This document shows positions 1-7,679 of a DNA stretch of 20,247 nucleotides, piece after piece (the first letter of the stretch is position 1; every line of letters begins with the position of its first letter). Position numbers and translations under genes: made by a program. The stretch is from Candidatus Omnitrophota bacterium (GTDB lineage: Bacteria; Omnitrophota; Koll11; Zapsychrales; Aceulaceae). The notes below the pieces were generated by a model. It worked only from the letters and a program-made list of their open reading frames with translations. It did not search any database and was not told where the DNA came from. The stretch spans positions 1 through 20,247 of the forward strand of contig JAOZRJ010000006.1 in the NCBI GenBank assembly GCA_029931885.1, read 5' to 3'.

Positions 1-1
1 T

Positions 2-820
2 TTTATTCCTCGAAGCGAACAGTCTAGCAAAGAAGAGTTTCGTCAGGGAGATCGCATTAGAGCGTATGTTTTGGAGGTTCGTCGTGAAAGCAAGGGCCCA
101 CAAATCGTTTTGTCTAGGTCACATCCAAATTTTGTAAAAAGGCTTTTTGAGTTGGAAGTGCCAGAAATTTATGATGGGATTGTTGAAATTAAAGCGATTG
201 CCCGTGATCCCGGAGAGCGCACAAAGATTGCTGTTTATTCAAGAGAAGAAAAAGTTGATTGTGTCGGTGCATGTGTTGGAATGAGGGGGTCGCGAGTAAA
301 AGGTATTGTAACTGAGCTTCATGGAGAGAAAATTGATATTGTTCGTTATTCTGAAGATAGGCGAACTTATATTCAGACAGCGTTGTCTCCTGCAGAAATC
401 TTAGAAATGCATTTAACTCCGGAAGAAAAAAGAGCTGATGTTGTTGTTCCAGATGATCAGCTTGCTATTGCCATTGGAAAACATGGGCAGAATATTCGTT
501 TGGCTGGGCAGCTTATGGGTTGGCAGCTTGAAGTTTTTTCTGAGGAGCAATGGAAGACACATTCCGAAAAATTACCAGAAAAAGCTACAGAATCCATTGT
601 TCGTCATGTAGGACCATCGATTGCTGATCTAAGTGGCGTTGGAGACAAATTAATTGCTATTCTTTCAGAAAAAGGAATTTCGTCAATAGATAAGATTGCT
701 AAGAGTTCGATTGGGGAGCTTTCGCAAATTAAAGGACTCGGTAAAATAAAAGCAGAAAAAATGATTAAAGAAGCTAAAAAAATTATTAAACAACAAAAGA
801 AAAAAAAGGATAGTGAATAA
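2..820 (+). CDS. nusA: Transcription termination/antitermination factor NusA, 5'-truncated by window edge
   Basis: NusA binds RNA polymerase and nascent RNA and modulates pausing, termination and antitermination. The frame is already open at base 2, so the start lies outside the window; about 272 C-terminal residues are present. In order they show the end of the S1 domain (GDRIRAYVLEV, then a VLSRSHP motif), KH1 with a GMRGSR loop, KH2 with a GKHGQNIRLA loop, and a C-terminal helix-hairpin-helix segment (LSGVGDKL ... IKGLGKIKAEKM) ending in a lysine-rich tail. The TTG at 71 is internal to the S1 domain and is not a start. The stop lies five bases before the infB ATG, the classical nusA-infB order. 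Identification is secure. Confidence 0.96.
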   Translation, partial: FIPRSEQSSKEEFRQGDRIRAYVLEVRRESKGPQIVLSRSHPNFVKRLFELEVPEIYDGIVEIKAIARDPGERTKIAVYSREEKVDCVGACVGMRGSRVKGIVTELHGEKIDIVRYSEDRRTYIQTALSPAEILEMHLTPEEKRADVVVPDDQLAIAIGKHGQNIRLAGQLMGWQLEVFSEEQWKTHSEKLPEKATESIVRHVGPSIADLSGVGDKLIAILSEKGISSIDKIAKSSIGELSQIKGLGKIKAEKMIKEAKKIIKQQKKKKDSE

Positions 821-825
821 TTATT

Positions 826-3252
826 ATGCGTGTATCAGACCTAGCTAAACAATATAGTGTTTCGAGTCAGGATGTTTTAAGTGAATTAAAATCCTTAAAG
901 CTTAAGGCAAAAGATAGCAAGCAAGAGCTTAGTTCTGCTGCGATTGCAGTTGTTAAGCGTGCGCTTGAAAAAAAAGGGAAGAAGTTTGTCCCAGTAAAAG
1001 AAGAGCCGGTAAAGACAAAAAGTGAGGCTAAAAGTGTTTTAAAGCCGAAGAGTAAGAAAATAAAAGAGGAAAAAGATGTAAAAGTTAAAAAAGAAAAGAA
1101 AACAAAGGTTGTTAAGGTTGACAAGACAAAGACAGTTAAAAAGAGCGTCAAAAAGGTTGCTGCGAAAAAACCTTTAAAGAAAGAAAATGCTGTTGTTTCC
1201 GTTAAAAAGAGTGTTTCCAAGAAAACAAAAGAAAAAGTAGTTGATAAGAAGAAAACAAAACTTTCTGAGGAACCAGAAAAGAAGCCTAGTGTGCAGACAG
1301 TTAAGGATCCGGAAGTTAAGAAGGTTGAGCCGACTGTTGTAGAAAAGAAAGAAATTCCTCCGGTAGTTCAGAGAATTATGAGGCCCTCAGGACAGCGACA
1401 TAATTTTTTTAGAGGACATAGGCCGCGACGTGGACGTAAGTCATTTTCACGAGCTGCTGTAAAGCCTGATCTTGGAGAGCCAGTGGTTATTGAAGGACCT
1501 ACAAAAGAGATAGAGATTGATTTTCCAATTAATGTTAAAGATCTCTCGCTTAAGATACAGCAGAAAACAAGTATTATTTTGAAGGCTTTGATGCAAAAAG
1601 GAATTTTTGCAACGATTAATCAAGGGCTTAGTGAAGAAATTATAGATAAGGTATTAACAGATTTAAATTTTTCGTATACAAAAGCTAAAACTCAAGAAGA
1701 GCAGCTTGTGCAATTTCATGAGCAAGAGGATCCCTCTCTGTTGAGCGCGCGTCCTCCAGTTGTTACTTTTATGGGGCATGTTGATCATGGAAAGACATCG
1801 TTGCTTGACCAGGTGCGAAAAAGTAATGTTACAGATAAAGAACATGGAGGAATCACTCAGCATATGGCTGCGTATTCTGTCAAAACTCCTCGTGGTGTTA
1901 TAGCATTTTTGGATACTCCTGGCCATGCTGCATTTACTTCTATGAGAGCTCGTGGAGCGCATATTACAGATTTAGTTATTCTTGTTGTTGCTGCTGATGA
2001 TGGTGTTATGCCTCAAACAGAAGAAGCGATTGATCATGCTCGAGCTGCTGATGTTCCTATAGTTGTTGCAATCAATAAGATTGATAAAAAGAATGCAGAT
2101 ATTGATAAGGTTAAGAAGCAGCTTTCTGAAAAAGGATTAGCTTCTGAAGATTGGGGAGGAAAGACAGTTGTTGTTGGAGTTTCGGCAATAACAGGAGAAG
2201 GCATTGAATCTCTTTTGGAAATGATTCTTTTAGAATCAGAACTCTTAGAACTTAAAGCTAATCATAATAAACCTGCTTCTGGTATCGTAGTTGAAGCGCA
2301 TTTAAGCCATGGAAAAGGATCAGTGGCGTCAGTTATTGTTCAGAGTGGAACGTTAAAAGATGGTGATATGATTGTTGCCGGACCGCATTTCGGAAAAATT
2401 AAAGCGATGTTTGATGATCATAAAAAACTCGTTAAGGTGGCTTCTCCGGCAACACCTGTTGAAGTTTTAGGATTATCAGGTGTTCCAGAGGCTGGAGAAA
2501 TATTTTATGTTGTTGGTGATGAAAAACAAGCAAAAGAAATCGCTCAGAAACGGTTAGAGCAAGCTAAGGATAAAAGATTGCATGCGGCACAGAAAATTAC
2601 TTTAGAGGATTTATATTCACAGATTCAAGAAGGCAAAGTTAAAGATCTTAATATTATAGTGAAAGCTGATGTGCAGGGGTCTTTAGAGGCGTTAAAAGAA
2701 TCTTTTACTAACATGTCAACACAGGAAGTGCAAATTAAGTTTATTCATACAGGCATTGGAAACATTACGGCTGCAGATGTTATTTTAGCAGGAGTTTCTA
2801 ACGCTATTATTGTTGGGTTTCATGTTGATACTGATGTAAAAGCAAAAGAAGAACTTGAGAAACAGGTAATTGATGTGAGAACTTATCGTATTATTTATGA
2901 CGCTGTTGATGATATTCGAAAAGCTCTTTCCGGGCTTTTAGCGCCAAGAATAAAGAAGAATTTTGTGGGGCGTGTAGAGATTAGACAAGTCCTTCGTTTA
3001 ACAAAGTCAGGCATTATCGCAGGAAGTTTTGTTCAAAAAGGAAAAATTACGCGTAAATCTAAGATATCTCTTCTTCGAAATGGAGAAGAAGTTTTCTCAG
3101 GTGAAATAGAATCATTAAAACGTTTTAAAGATGATGTTAGGGAAGTTAGAGAGGGATTTGAATGTGGTATTAGCATTAAGGGTTATGATGAGCTTCAGGC
3201 TGGAGATATTATTGAAGCGTATGAATTAGAAGAGATAAAACGCGAATTATAA
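826..3252 (+). CDS. infB: Translation initiation factor IF-2
   Basis: IF-2 is the GTPase that delivers initiator tRNA to the 30S subunit and promotes subunit joining. The 808-residue product begins with an IF2-N fold (residues 1-46, start MRVSDLAKQ), followed by a long Lys/Glu/Val-rich linker (about 50-185) and a basic patch with HRPRRGRK. The GTPase domain shows G1 GHVDHGKT (317-324), G3 DTPGH (363-367), G4 NKID (417-420) and G5 SAITG (from 453). Domain 2, domain 3 ([13 protein letters not shown]) and the C-terminal initiator-tRNA domain with the FECGI motif are all present. The start is the first ATG after nusA; a purine-rich AAAGGA sits rather far upstream (about 15 bases), so coupling to nusA translation is likely. 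Unlike the common order, rbfA does not follow; trpS does. Confidence 0.97.
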   Translation: MRVSDLAKQYSVSSQDVLSELKSLKLKAKDSKQELSSAAIAVVKRALEKKGKKFVPVKEEPVKTKSEAKSVLKPKSKKIKEEKDVKVKKEKKTKVVKVDKTKTVKKSVKKVAAKKPLKKENAVVSVKKSVSKKTKEKVVDKKKTKLSEEPEKKPSVQTVKDPEVKKVEPTVVEKKEIPPVVQRIMRPSGQRHNFFRGHRPRRGRKSFSRAAVKPDLGEPVVIEGPTKEIEIDFPINVKDLSLKIQQKTSIILKALMQKGIFATINQGLSEEIIDKVLTDLNFSYTKAKTQEEQLVQFHEQEDPSLLSARPPVVTFMGHVDHGKTSLLDQVRKSNVTDKEHGGITQHMAAYSVKTPRGVIAFLDTPGHAAFTSMRARGAHITDLVILVVAADDGVMPQTEEAIDHARAADVPIVVAINKIDKKNADIDKVKKQLSEKGLASEDWGGKTVVVGVSAITGEGIESLLEMILLESELLELKANHNKPASGIVVEAHLSHGKGSVASVIVQSGTLKDGDMIVAGPHFGKIKAMFDDHKKLVKVASPATPVEVLGLSGVPEAGEIFYVVGDEKQAKEIAQKRLEQAKDKRLHAAQKITLEDLYSQIQEGKVKDLNIIVKADVQGSLEALKESFTNMSTQEVQIKFIHTGIGNITAADVILAGVSNAIIVGFHVDTDVKAKEELEKQVIDVRTYRIIYDAVDDIRKALSGLLAPRIKKNFVGRVEIRQVLRLTKSGIIAGSFVQKGKITRKSKISLLRNGEEVFSGEIESLKRFKDDVREVREGFECGISIKGYDELQAGDIIEAYELEEIKREL

Positions 3253-3269
3253 AAGAAATAAGGAAAGCT

Positions 3270-3722
3270 ATGAGCAAAAAAGTAATTTTTAGCGGTATGA
3301 GGCCTACTGGAAAGCTTCATTTAGGGCATCTAGTTGGAGCGCTTCATAATTGGTCTGATCTTCAAAAAAAATATCGATGTGTTTTTGGCATTGTTGATTG
3401 GCATGCGTTAATGGGTGAATATGAAAATAGCCAGACTATTAAGGAGGATATTCTGGATATGGCTATTGATTGGATGGCCTGCGGTATTGATCCAAAAGAA
3501 TCAATTATTTTTGTTCAATCTCAAGTGCCTGAACATCTAGAGCTTCAAATGTTTTTTTCATGTTTTACTCCTTTAGGCTGGCTCGAGCGTAATCCTACAT
3601 ATAAAGAGCAATTAAGAGAAATAAAAACACGTGATTTGCATACTTATGGATTTTTAGGTTATCCGGTTTTGCAGGCTGCTGATATCTTGCTTTATAAAGC
3701 CCAGGCTGTTCCTATCGGATAA
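3270..3722 (+). CDS. trpS: Tryptophanyl-tRNA synthetase, N-terminal half (ends at in-frame TAA)
   Basis: TrpRS is a class I synthetase that charges tRNA-Trp. This 150-codon piece starts at an ATG preceded by a good Shine-Dalgarno (AAGGA, 3260s) and contains the nucleotide-binding HIGH signature as HLGH (residues 17-20), the QSQVPEH segment and the tryptophan-pocket region AADILLYKAQAVPIG. It stops at TAA (3720-3722), exactly where the family continues with a Glu followed by DQ. The same frame continues after the stop with a second version of the last 39 codons and then the rest of TrpRS (3723-4373). Removing one copy would give a 328-residue protein, a normal TrpRS length. TrpRS is essential, so the options are a split enzyme, readthrough or bypass, another trpS elsewhere, or an assembly error. 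Confidence 0.9.
   Translation: MSKKVIFSGMRPTGKLHLGHLVGALHNWSDLQKKYRCVFGIVDWHALMGEYENSQTIKEDILDMAIDWMACGIDPKESIIFVQSQVPEHLELQMFFSCFTPLGWLERNPTYKEQLREIKTRDLHTYGFLGYPVLQAADILLYKAQAVPIG
3606..3722 (+). repeat. trpS direct repeat, copy 1 (39 codons, ends in TAA)
   Basis: This is the first of two directly adjacent 117-base units in the same reading frame. It encodes EQLREIKTRDLHTYG... through AVPIG and then a stop. Compared with copy 2, 86 of 117 bases match; 12 codons are identical, 22 differ silently, 4 change a residue (His/Gln, Leu/Met, Lys/Arg, Gln/Asn) and the last is TAA against GAA. Its third positions are mostly A or T, like the rest of the window (10 of 39 are G or C, only three of them C). 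Confidence 0.97.
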
Positions 3723-3839
3723 GAACAGTTGCGTGAAATTAAAACACGCGATCTTCAGACGTATGGCTTTCTCGGCTATCCCGTCTTACAGGCCGCCGAC
3801 ATTATGCTCTATAGAGCTAATGCTGTACCTATTGGAGAA
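3723..3839 (+). repeat. trpS direct repeat, copy 2 (39 codons, open)
   Basis: The second unit begins on the base after the copy 1 stop and runs without a break into the remainder of TrpRS. Codon choice differs from copy 1 and from the neighbourhood. Sixteen of 39 third positions are G or C, and ten end in C, clustered between about 3747 and 3810 (GGC, CTC, GGC, CCC, GTC, GCC, GCC, GAC). The protein version is almost unchanged. This could reflect recombination with a diverged trpS or a long-standing duplication kept under protein-level selection. Confidence 0.95.
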
Positions 3840-4373
3840 GATCAGCTTCCGCATATTGAGCTGACAAGGGAGATTGGACGTCGATTTAATCATTTATATA
3901 AAACAAATATTTTTGCTGACTGCAAGGCCATATTGACACAAACTCCTCGTCTTTTGGGCATTGATGGGAGGAAAATGAGTAAAAGCTATAACAATGCCAT
4001 TAATCTTTCAGATTCGCAAGCTGTTGTTGAGAAAAAGACTCAGAGCATGATTACAGATCCTAAACGTATAAGATTGAGCGACCCTGGTCGTCCGGATGTT
4101 TGTAATGTTTTTAGTTATTATAAAGTTTTTGCATCAGAAAAAGAAAAAGAGGTTTGTGCTTGGTGTAAAAAGGCTGAACGTGGATGCACTGAATGTAAAA
4201 AGATTTTGTCTCAGGAAATTCTAAAAACATTAGCTCCTATTCAGGAAAAAAGAGATCAATTTGTGAATGATAAATCAAAAGTAGTTGAGATTTTAAATGA
4301 GGGAGCAAAAGCTGCAAGGGCTATTGCAGGGCAAACTATGTCAGAAGTCAGAGAAAAGGTTTTTGGAAAATAA
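3729..4373 (+). CDS. trpS: Tryptophanyl-tRNA synthetase, C-terminal half
   Basis: This piece carries the second half of the class I catalytic fold and the anticodon-binding domain: repeat copy 2, then EDQLPHIELTREI, the KMSKS loop (DGRKMSKSYN, KMSKS at 3972-3986) and the helical C-terminus. Homology starts at 3723. If translated separately, TTG at 3729 could restart translation six bases after the upstream stop, with GGA about nine bases before it as a weak Shine-Dalgarno; this start is uncertain. Cysteines at codons 4101, 4164, 4185 and 4194 form C-x20-C-x6-C-x2-C, resembling the [4Fe-4S] motif known from Thermotoga maritima TrpRS. Its stop overlaps the scpA ATG (TAATG). Confidence 0.88.
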   Translation: MREIKTRDLQTYGFLGYPVLQAADIMLYRANAVPIGEDQLPHIELTREIGRRFNHLYKTNIFADCKAILTQTPRLLGIDGRKMSKSYNNAINLSDSQAVVEKKTQSMITDPKRIRLSDPGRPDVCNVFSYYKVFASEKEKEVCAWCKKAERGCTECKKILSQEILKTLAPIQEKRDQFVNDKSKVVEILNEGAKAARAIAGQTMSEVREKVFGK

Positions 4374-5137
4374 TGGATTATAAAATTAAGTTAGATGTCT
4401 TTGAAGGACCGCTAGATCTTCTTTTGTATTTGATCAAAAGAGATGAACTTAATATTTATGATATTCCTATTTCTAAGATTACAGAACAATATCTTGATTA
4501 TCTCGACATGATGAAGCTTCTCGATTTGGATGTTGTTGGAGATTTCTTGGTTATGGCTGCAACCTTGATGCAGATAAAGTCAAAGATGCTTCTTCCTCCG
4601 GATCCTACGGAAGAAGACCAAGAGGAAGAAGATCCTAGAGAAGAATTAGTTAAGCGATTGATGGAGTACAAAAAGTTTAAGGAAGCTGCAGAAGATTTGA
4701 ATAATAAATCTTTGGTGCGTCAGGATTTCTTCGCACGTGTTGTTGATCAAGAAAAAGTACAGGAACTTAAAGATGATGCAACAGAGGTTTACTTTGAGGC
4801 AAATCTTTTTGATCTTATTTCGGCTTTAGCAAGTGCGTTAAAGAATGTCCCTAAAGATGTTTTTTATCAAGTCATTAAAGAAGAGTTTACTGTTGAGCAG
4901 AAAATTCATGATATTTTACACATATTTTTACGAGAGACAAAAGTATTTTTGATGGAATTGTTTAGCAGGGCAAGAAGCAAAGAAGAAATTATTGTTACTT
5001 TTATGGCGATTTTGGAGTTGATTCGATTAAGAGAAGTTATCACTGTGCAGAAAGGATTATTTGGCGAGATTGAGGTTGTTCGAAATAAGGAAAATATTTC
5101 GGTTCATGAAAATCAAGAAAATAGGGAAGCTGATTAG
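4373..5137 (+). CDS. scpA: Segregation and condensation protein A (kleisin)
   Basis: ScpA is the kleisin subunit that bridges the heads of the SMC dimer and, with ScpB, forms the bacterial condensin. The N-terminus is highly characteristic (KLDVFEGPLDLLLYLIK, residues 5-21, then ISKITEQYLDYL and LVMAATLMQIKSKMLLP). An acidic stretch follows (about residues 80-92), and a winged-helix-like C-terminus (about 185-235) contains the typical VTFMAILELIRL segment. The ATG overlaps the trpS stop by one base, so translational coupling is likely. No scpB follows, although scpAB are usually adjacent. The frame remains open after the TAG for 26 more codons of similar acidic/polar composition (see next entry), so the natural C-terminus is open to question. 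Confidence 0.94.
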   Translation: MDYKIKLDVFEGPLDLLLYLIKRDELNIYDIPISKITEQYLDYLDMMKLLDLDVVGDFLVMAATLMQIKSKMLLPPDPTEEDQEEEDPREELVKRLMEYKKFKEAAEDLNNKSLVRQDFFARVVDQEKVQELKDDATEVYFEANLFDLISALASALKNVPKDVFYQVIKEEFTVEQKIHDILHIFLRETKVFLMELFSRARSKEEIIVTFMAILELIRLREVITVQKGLFGEIEVVRNKENISVHENQENREAD

Positions 5138-5218
5138 TTTTTGAATGAATCTGAGCAAGAATCTGTTTCGGCGAATGATGAACCTATTGTCGACGATAAC
5201 CAAGATATTTCAGCATAG
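5138..5218 (+). other. Open in-frame continuation of scpA after its TAG
   Basis: After the scpA TAG, 26 further sense codons rich in Glu, Asp, Ser and Asn follow in the same frame and end at a second TAG (5216-5218). That second TAG overlaps the AGGA Shine-Dalgarno of ruvB, the same stop-plus-Shine-Dalgarno arrangement seen at queA-tgt. The composition matches the preceding scpA tail. It may be a former ScpA tail cut by a nonsense change, a readthrough extension, or the remnant of a deleted scpB. A run of 26 open codons could also be chance, so confidence is low. Confidence 0.35.
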
Positions 5219-5226
5219 GATTTTTT

Positions 5227-6264
5227 ATGGATGAAGAAAGAAGAAAGCTTGTATTAAGTAGTGAGACAGAAGAAGATGCTATTGTTAGTCTATCTTTGCG
5301 TCCTTCAAAGATAGATGATTTTGTCGGGCAAAAAGATTTAGTAGAAAATCTCCGAGTTTCAATACAAGCGGCCAAACAACGTAATGAACCTATTGAACAT
5401 ATGTTATTTTCCGGGCCTCCTGGCCTAGGAAAGACTACTCTCGCGTATATCATCGCACATGAAATGAGTACTCGTATTACAGTTACTTCTGGTCCTGCCA
5501 TTGATCGTGCTGGTGATTTTATTGGAATCTTAACGAACCTAGAAGAAGGGGATGTGTTATTTATTGATGAGATTCATCGATTATCAAAACCAGTTGAAGA
5601 ATTTTTGTATCCGGCTATGGAAAATTTTCAGATTGATTTTATTGTCGATAAGGGGCCTTACGCAAAAACGATTAAGTTTAATTTAAAACCATTTACGCTT
5701 ATAGGCGCGACAACGCGTAGTGGCCTTTTGGCTTCTCCTTTGCGGGATCGTTTTGGCATATTTCACCATTTGGATTTTTATGATACTTCTGATCTATCCT
5801 CGATTATTATGAATTCTTCTAAGAAATTAGGACTTAAGATTGATCAAGAGGCAGCGAGCGAAATCTCTAAAAGATCGCGTGGCACACCTCGGATTGCTAA
5901 TCGCCTTTTAAGGCGAGTGCGTGATTATGCTCAGGTTAAAACAGAATCCGGAGAGATTTCGAGTGATATCGTAAAGAAAGCTATGGCAACCTTAGGAATT
6001 GATGAAGAAGGTCTTAATAATTCTGACCGAAAGCTTTTATCTGTGATTATGGAGCATTATAAAGGGGGACCAGTCGGAGTTGAAGCTATTGCCGCTACAT
6101 TAAATGAAGAAGTCGATACTATTATTGATGTCGTTGAGCCTTTTTTATTAAAGAAAGGATTCTTGAGGCGAACACAACGCGGAAGAGAGCTTACCGAGAA
6201 AGCATTAAAGCATTTAGGGTCTTCTAATTTGCAGAAGAATGATAGTCAAAATCAACTCTTTTAA
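5227..6264 (+). CDS. ruvB: Holliday junction branch migration ATPase RuvB
   Basis: RuvB is the hexameric AAA+ motor that, with RuvA, drives Holliday-junction branch migration during recombination repair. The 345-residue product has the usual length. Visible motifs are Walker A GPPGLGKTT (63-71), Walker B LFIDEIHR (111-118), sensor 1 GATTRSG (160-166) and the arginine-finger region PLRDRFG (171-177). The C-terminal winged helix contains GGPVGVEAIAATL and ends in RRTQRGRELTEKA. AGGA lies six bases before the ATG. ruvA and ruvC are not in the window. The ruvB...queA-tgt proximity is a common bacterial arrangement, here with two genes inserted between. Confidence 0.97.
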   Translation: MDEERRKLVLSSETEEDAIVSLSLRPSKIDDFVGQKDLVENLRVSIQAAKQRNEPIEHMLFSGPPGLGKTTLAYIIAHEMSTRITVTSGPAIDRAGDFIGILTNLEEGDVLFIDEIHRLSKPVEEFLYPAMENFQIDFIVDKGPYAKTIKFNLKPFTLIGATTRSGLLASPLRDRFGIFHHLDFYDTSDLSSIIMNSSKKLGLKIDQEAASEISKRSRGTPRIANRLLRRVRDYAQVKTESGEISSDIVKKAMATLGIDEEGLNNSDRKLLSVIMEHYKGGPVGVEAIAATLNEEVDTIIDVVEPFLLKKGFLRRTQRGRELTEKALKHLGSSNLQKNDSQNQLF

Positions 6265-6289
6265 GAAATCTCTTTTAATATAAAATTAT

Positions 6290-6505
6290 ATGTTTTGGCT
6301 AGGAAAAATTTTAATCTTCGCTGGATTAACCTTAACCGTTATTGGCGGAGTTTTTATGTTGTCCGACAAGATTTCGTGGATTGGTCGCTTGCCAGGTGAT
6401 ATTTTAATTAAAAAGGAAAATATGACGTTTTATTTTCCTTTGATGACCTCGTTAATTTTAAGCTTGATATTTTCGGTTATTTTATTTTTATTTGGAAAGA
6501 AATAG
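6290..6505 (+). CDS. Small membrane protein, DUF2905 family
   Basis: This 71-residue protein has two hydrophobic segments (about residues 5-24 and 48-68). They flank a short polar loop with the family signature GRLPGDI (about 33-39) and a following FYFPLMTS. This matches the DUF2905 family of two-helix inner-membrane proteins, whose function is unknown. There is no clear Shine-Dalgarno before the ATG, which lies 25 bases after ruvB. The TAG stop is two bases before the spoIID start, so the two are probably co-translated. The family is often found near ruvB, queA or spoIID, which fits, but no role can be assigned. Confidence 0.85.
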   Translation: MFWLGKILIFAGLTLTVIGGVFMLSDKISWIGRLPGDILIKKENMTFYFPLMTSLILSLIFSVILFLFGKK

Positions 6506-6506
6506 T

Positions 6507-7679
6507 ATGAAAAAGTTAATTATTATTCTTTTTATTTTATGTTTTTCTACTGGATGTAGTCTTTCTGGGTCATTACTTAGAAAGATGCCAGAATCGCCAG
6601 AAGTTATTCGTGTTTTGCTTCTAAGAGATGTTGACAGGTTTGACTTACAAGTTAAAAGTAGATCGCGTATTTTGAGCTTTTCAGATAATCAAGAAATTGG
6701 AGAAATTAATTCTTTTAGCCGCTTAACTATTTATGCCAATGAAAACGGAATTCAGATTGAAAAGAATTATTATCCATTTGATCGTTTAAAGATTATTCCT
6801 CAAAGAGATGGGACGCTTTTTATTAATGGCCGATCTTTCCGTGGAGAAATAGAGATTATTAAAGAGAAAGAAAATCTTTTAATGGTTATTAATAGTCTTG
6901 GACTTGAGAAATATATCAAAGGTGTCTTACGGCGAGAGATTTCTGATCGTTGGCCGTTAGAAGTTATTAAAGCTCAAGCAGTTGCAGCGCGAACATATGC
7001 CTTGTATTCAAAAGAAGAGAGAAAAGGGAAGTTGTTTGATGTGAGGAGAGACATTTATTCACAAGTGTATGGTGGTCGTATGTCAGAGCGATATCGTACA
7101 AATCTTGGTGTGGATCGAACGCGAGGGCAAGTATTAGTGTATCAGAAAAAATATTTGCCGGCCTATTATCATGCTACTTGTGCAGGGCATACAGAGAATG
7201 TGGCAAATCTTTGGGGAAATAAGATTTTACCATTAAGAGGAGTTGAATGTTCTTTTTGTAAGAGATCTCCTCATTATTCTTGGAAAAGGAACTTGAGATT
7301 AAAGAACATTCAAGAGAAATTAAATGCGAATGGTTATAATCTTTCGCTTATAAAAGAGATTCAGGTTTTAAAGAGAAATAAAAGTAATCGAATTGAGATT
7401 TTAAAGATTATTATGCGCAATGGGAAGGAAATAGAAATTTCTGGAAAAGATTTTCGGCAGATCATAGGACCAAATGTTATTAAAAGCAATAATTATTTTA
7501 TTGAAATGAAGGGTTATTATGTTGATTTTATAGGAAAAGGATGGGGTCATGGTGTTGGATTGTGTCAATGGGGAGCGAATTTTATGTCTCGAGAAGGATA
7601 TAGGCATGATCAAATTCTTAAATATTATTATCCGGGTGCACACATTATTGATTGTTATAATGGTGTTGAAATAAAATGA
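6507..7679 (+). CDS. SpoIID/LytB-family lipoprotein, probable peptidoglycan lytic transglycosylase
   Basis: SpoIID-type enzymes cleave peptidoglycan glycan strands that lack stem peptides. ATG 6507 was chosen over the in-frame TTG at 6492 because GGAAAG (6494-6499) gives a correctly spaced Shine-Dalgarno and the lipoprotein signal then starts cleanly: MKKLIIILFILCF followed by lipobox STGC, with Cys17 as the lipid-anchored residue. The SpoIID domain shows the catalytic-Glu segment RREISDRWP (Glu144), the hallmark KAQAVAARTYA (155-165) and GWGHGVGLCQWGA (345-357). His222, Cys225, Cys248 and Cys251 resemble the zinc-binding set of some family members. In a non-sporulating organism this points to a cell-envelope role in division or remodelling. 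It overlaps queA by four bases (ATGA). Confidence 0.9.
   Translation: MKKLIIILFILCFSTGCSLSGSLLRKMPESPEVIRVLLLRDVDRFDLQVKSRSRILSFSDNQEIGEINSFSRLTIYANENGIQIEKNYYPFDRLKIIPQRDGTLFINGRSFRGEIEIIKEKENLLMVINSLGLEKYIKGVLRREISDRWPLEVIKAQAVAARTYALYSKEERKGKLFDVRRDIYSQVYGGRMSERYRTNLGVDRTRGQVLVYQKKYLPAYYHATCAGHTENVANLWGNKILPLRGVECSFCKRSPHYSWKRNLRLKNIQEKLNANGYNLSLIKEIQVLKRNKSNRIEILKIIMRNGKEIEISGKDFRQIIGPNVIKSNNYFIEMKGYYVDFIGKGWGHGVGLCQWGANFMSREGYRHDQILKYYYPGAHIIDCYNGVEIK

Noticed and set aside
867..1220. Long open frame on the minus strand inside infB
   Set aside because: It is the complement of the lysine-rich IF-2 linker; AAA/AAG codons read as Phe/Leu on the other strand. The product is a Phe/Ser/Thr-rich low-complexity string with no recognisable domain or ribosome-binding site.
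5145..5234. Small open frame (29 codons) between scpA and ruvB in another frame
   Set aside because: It has no ribosome-binding site, overlaps the ruvB start and resembles no known family. The scpA-frame continuation is the better explanation of this interval.
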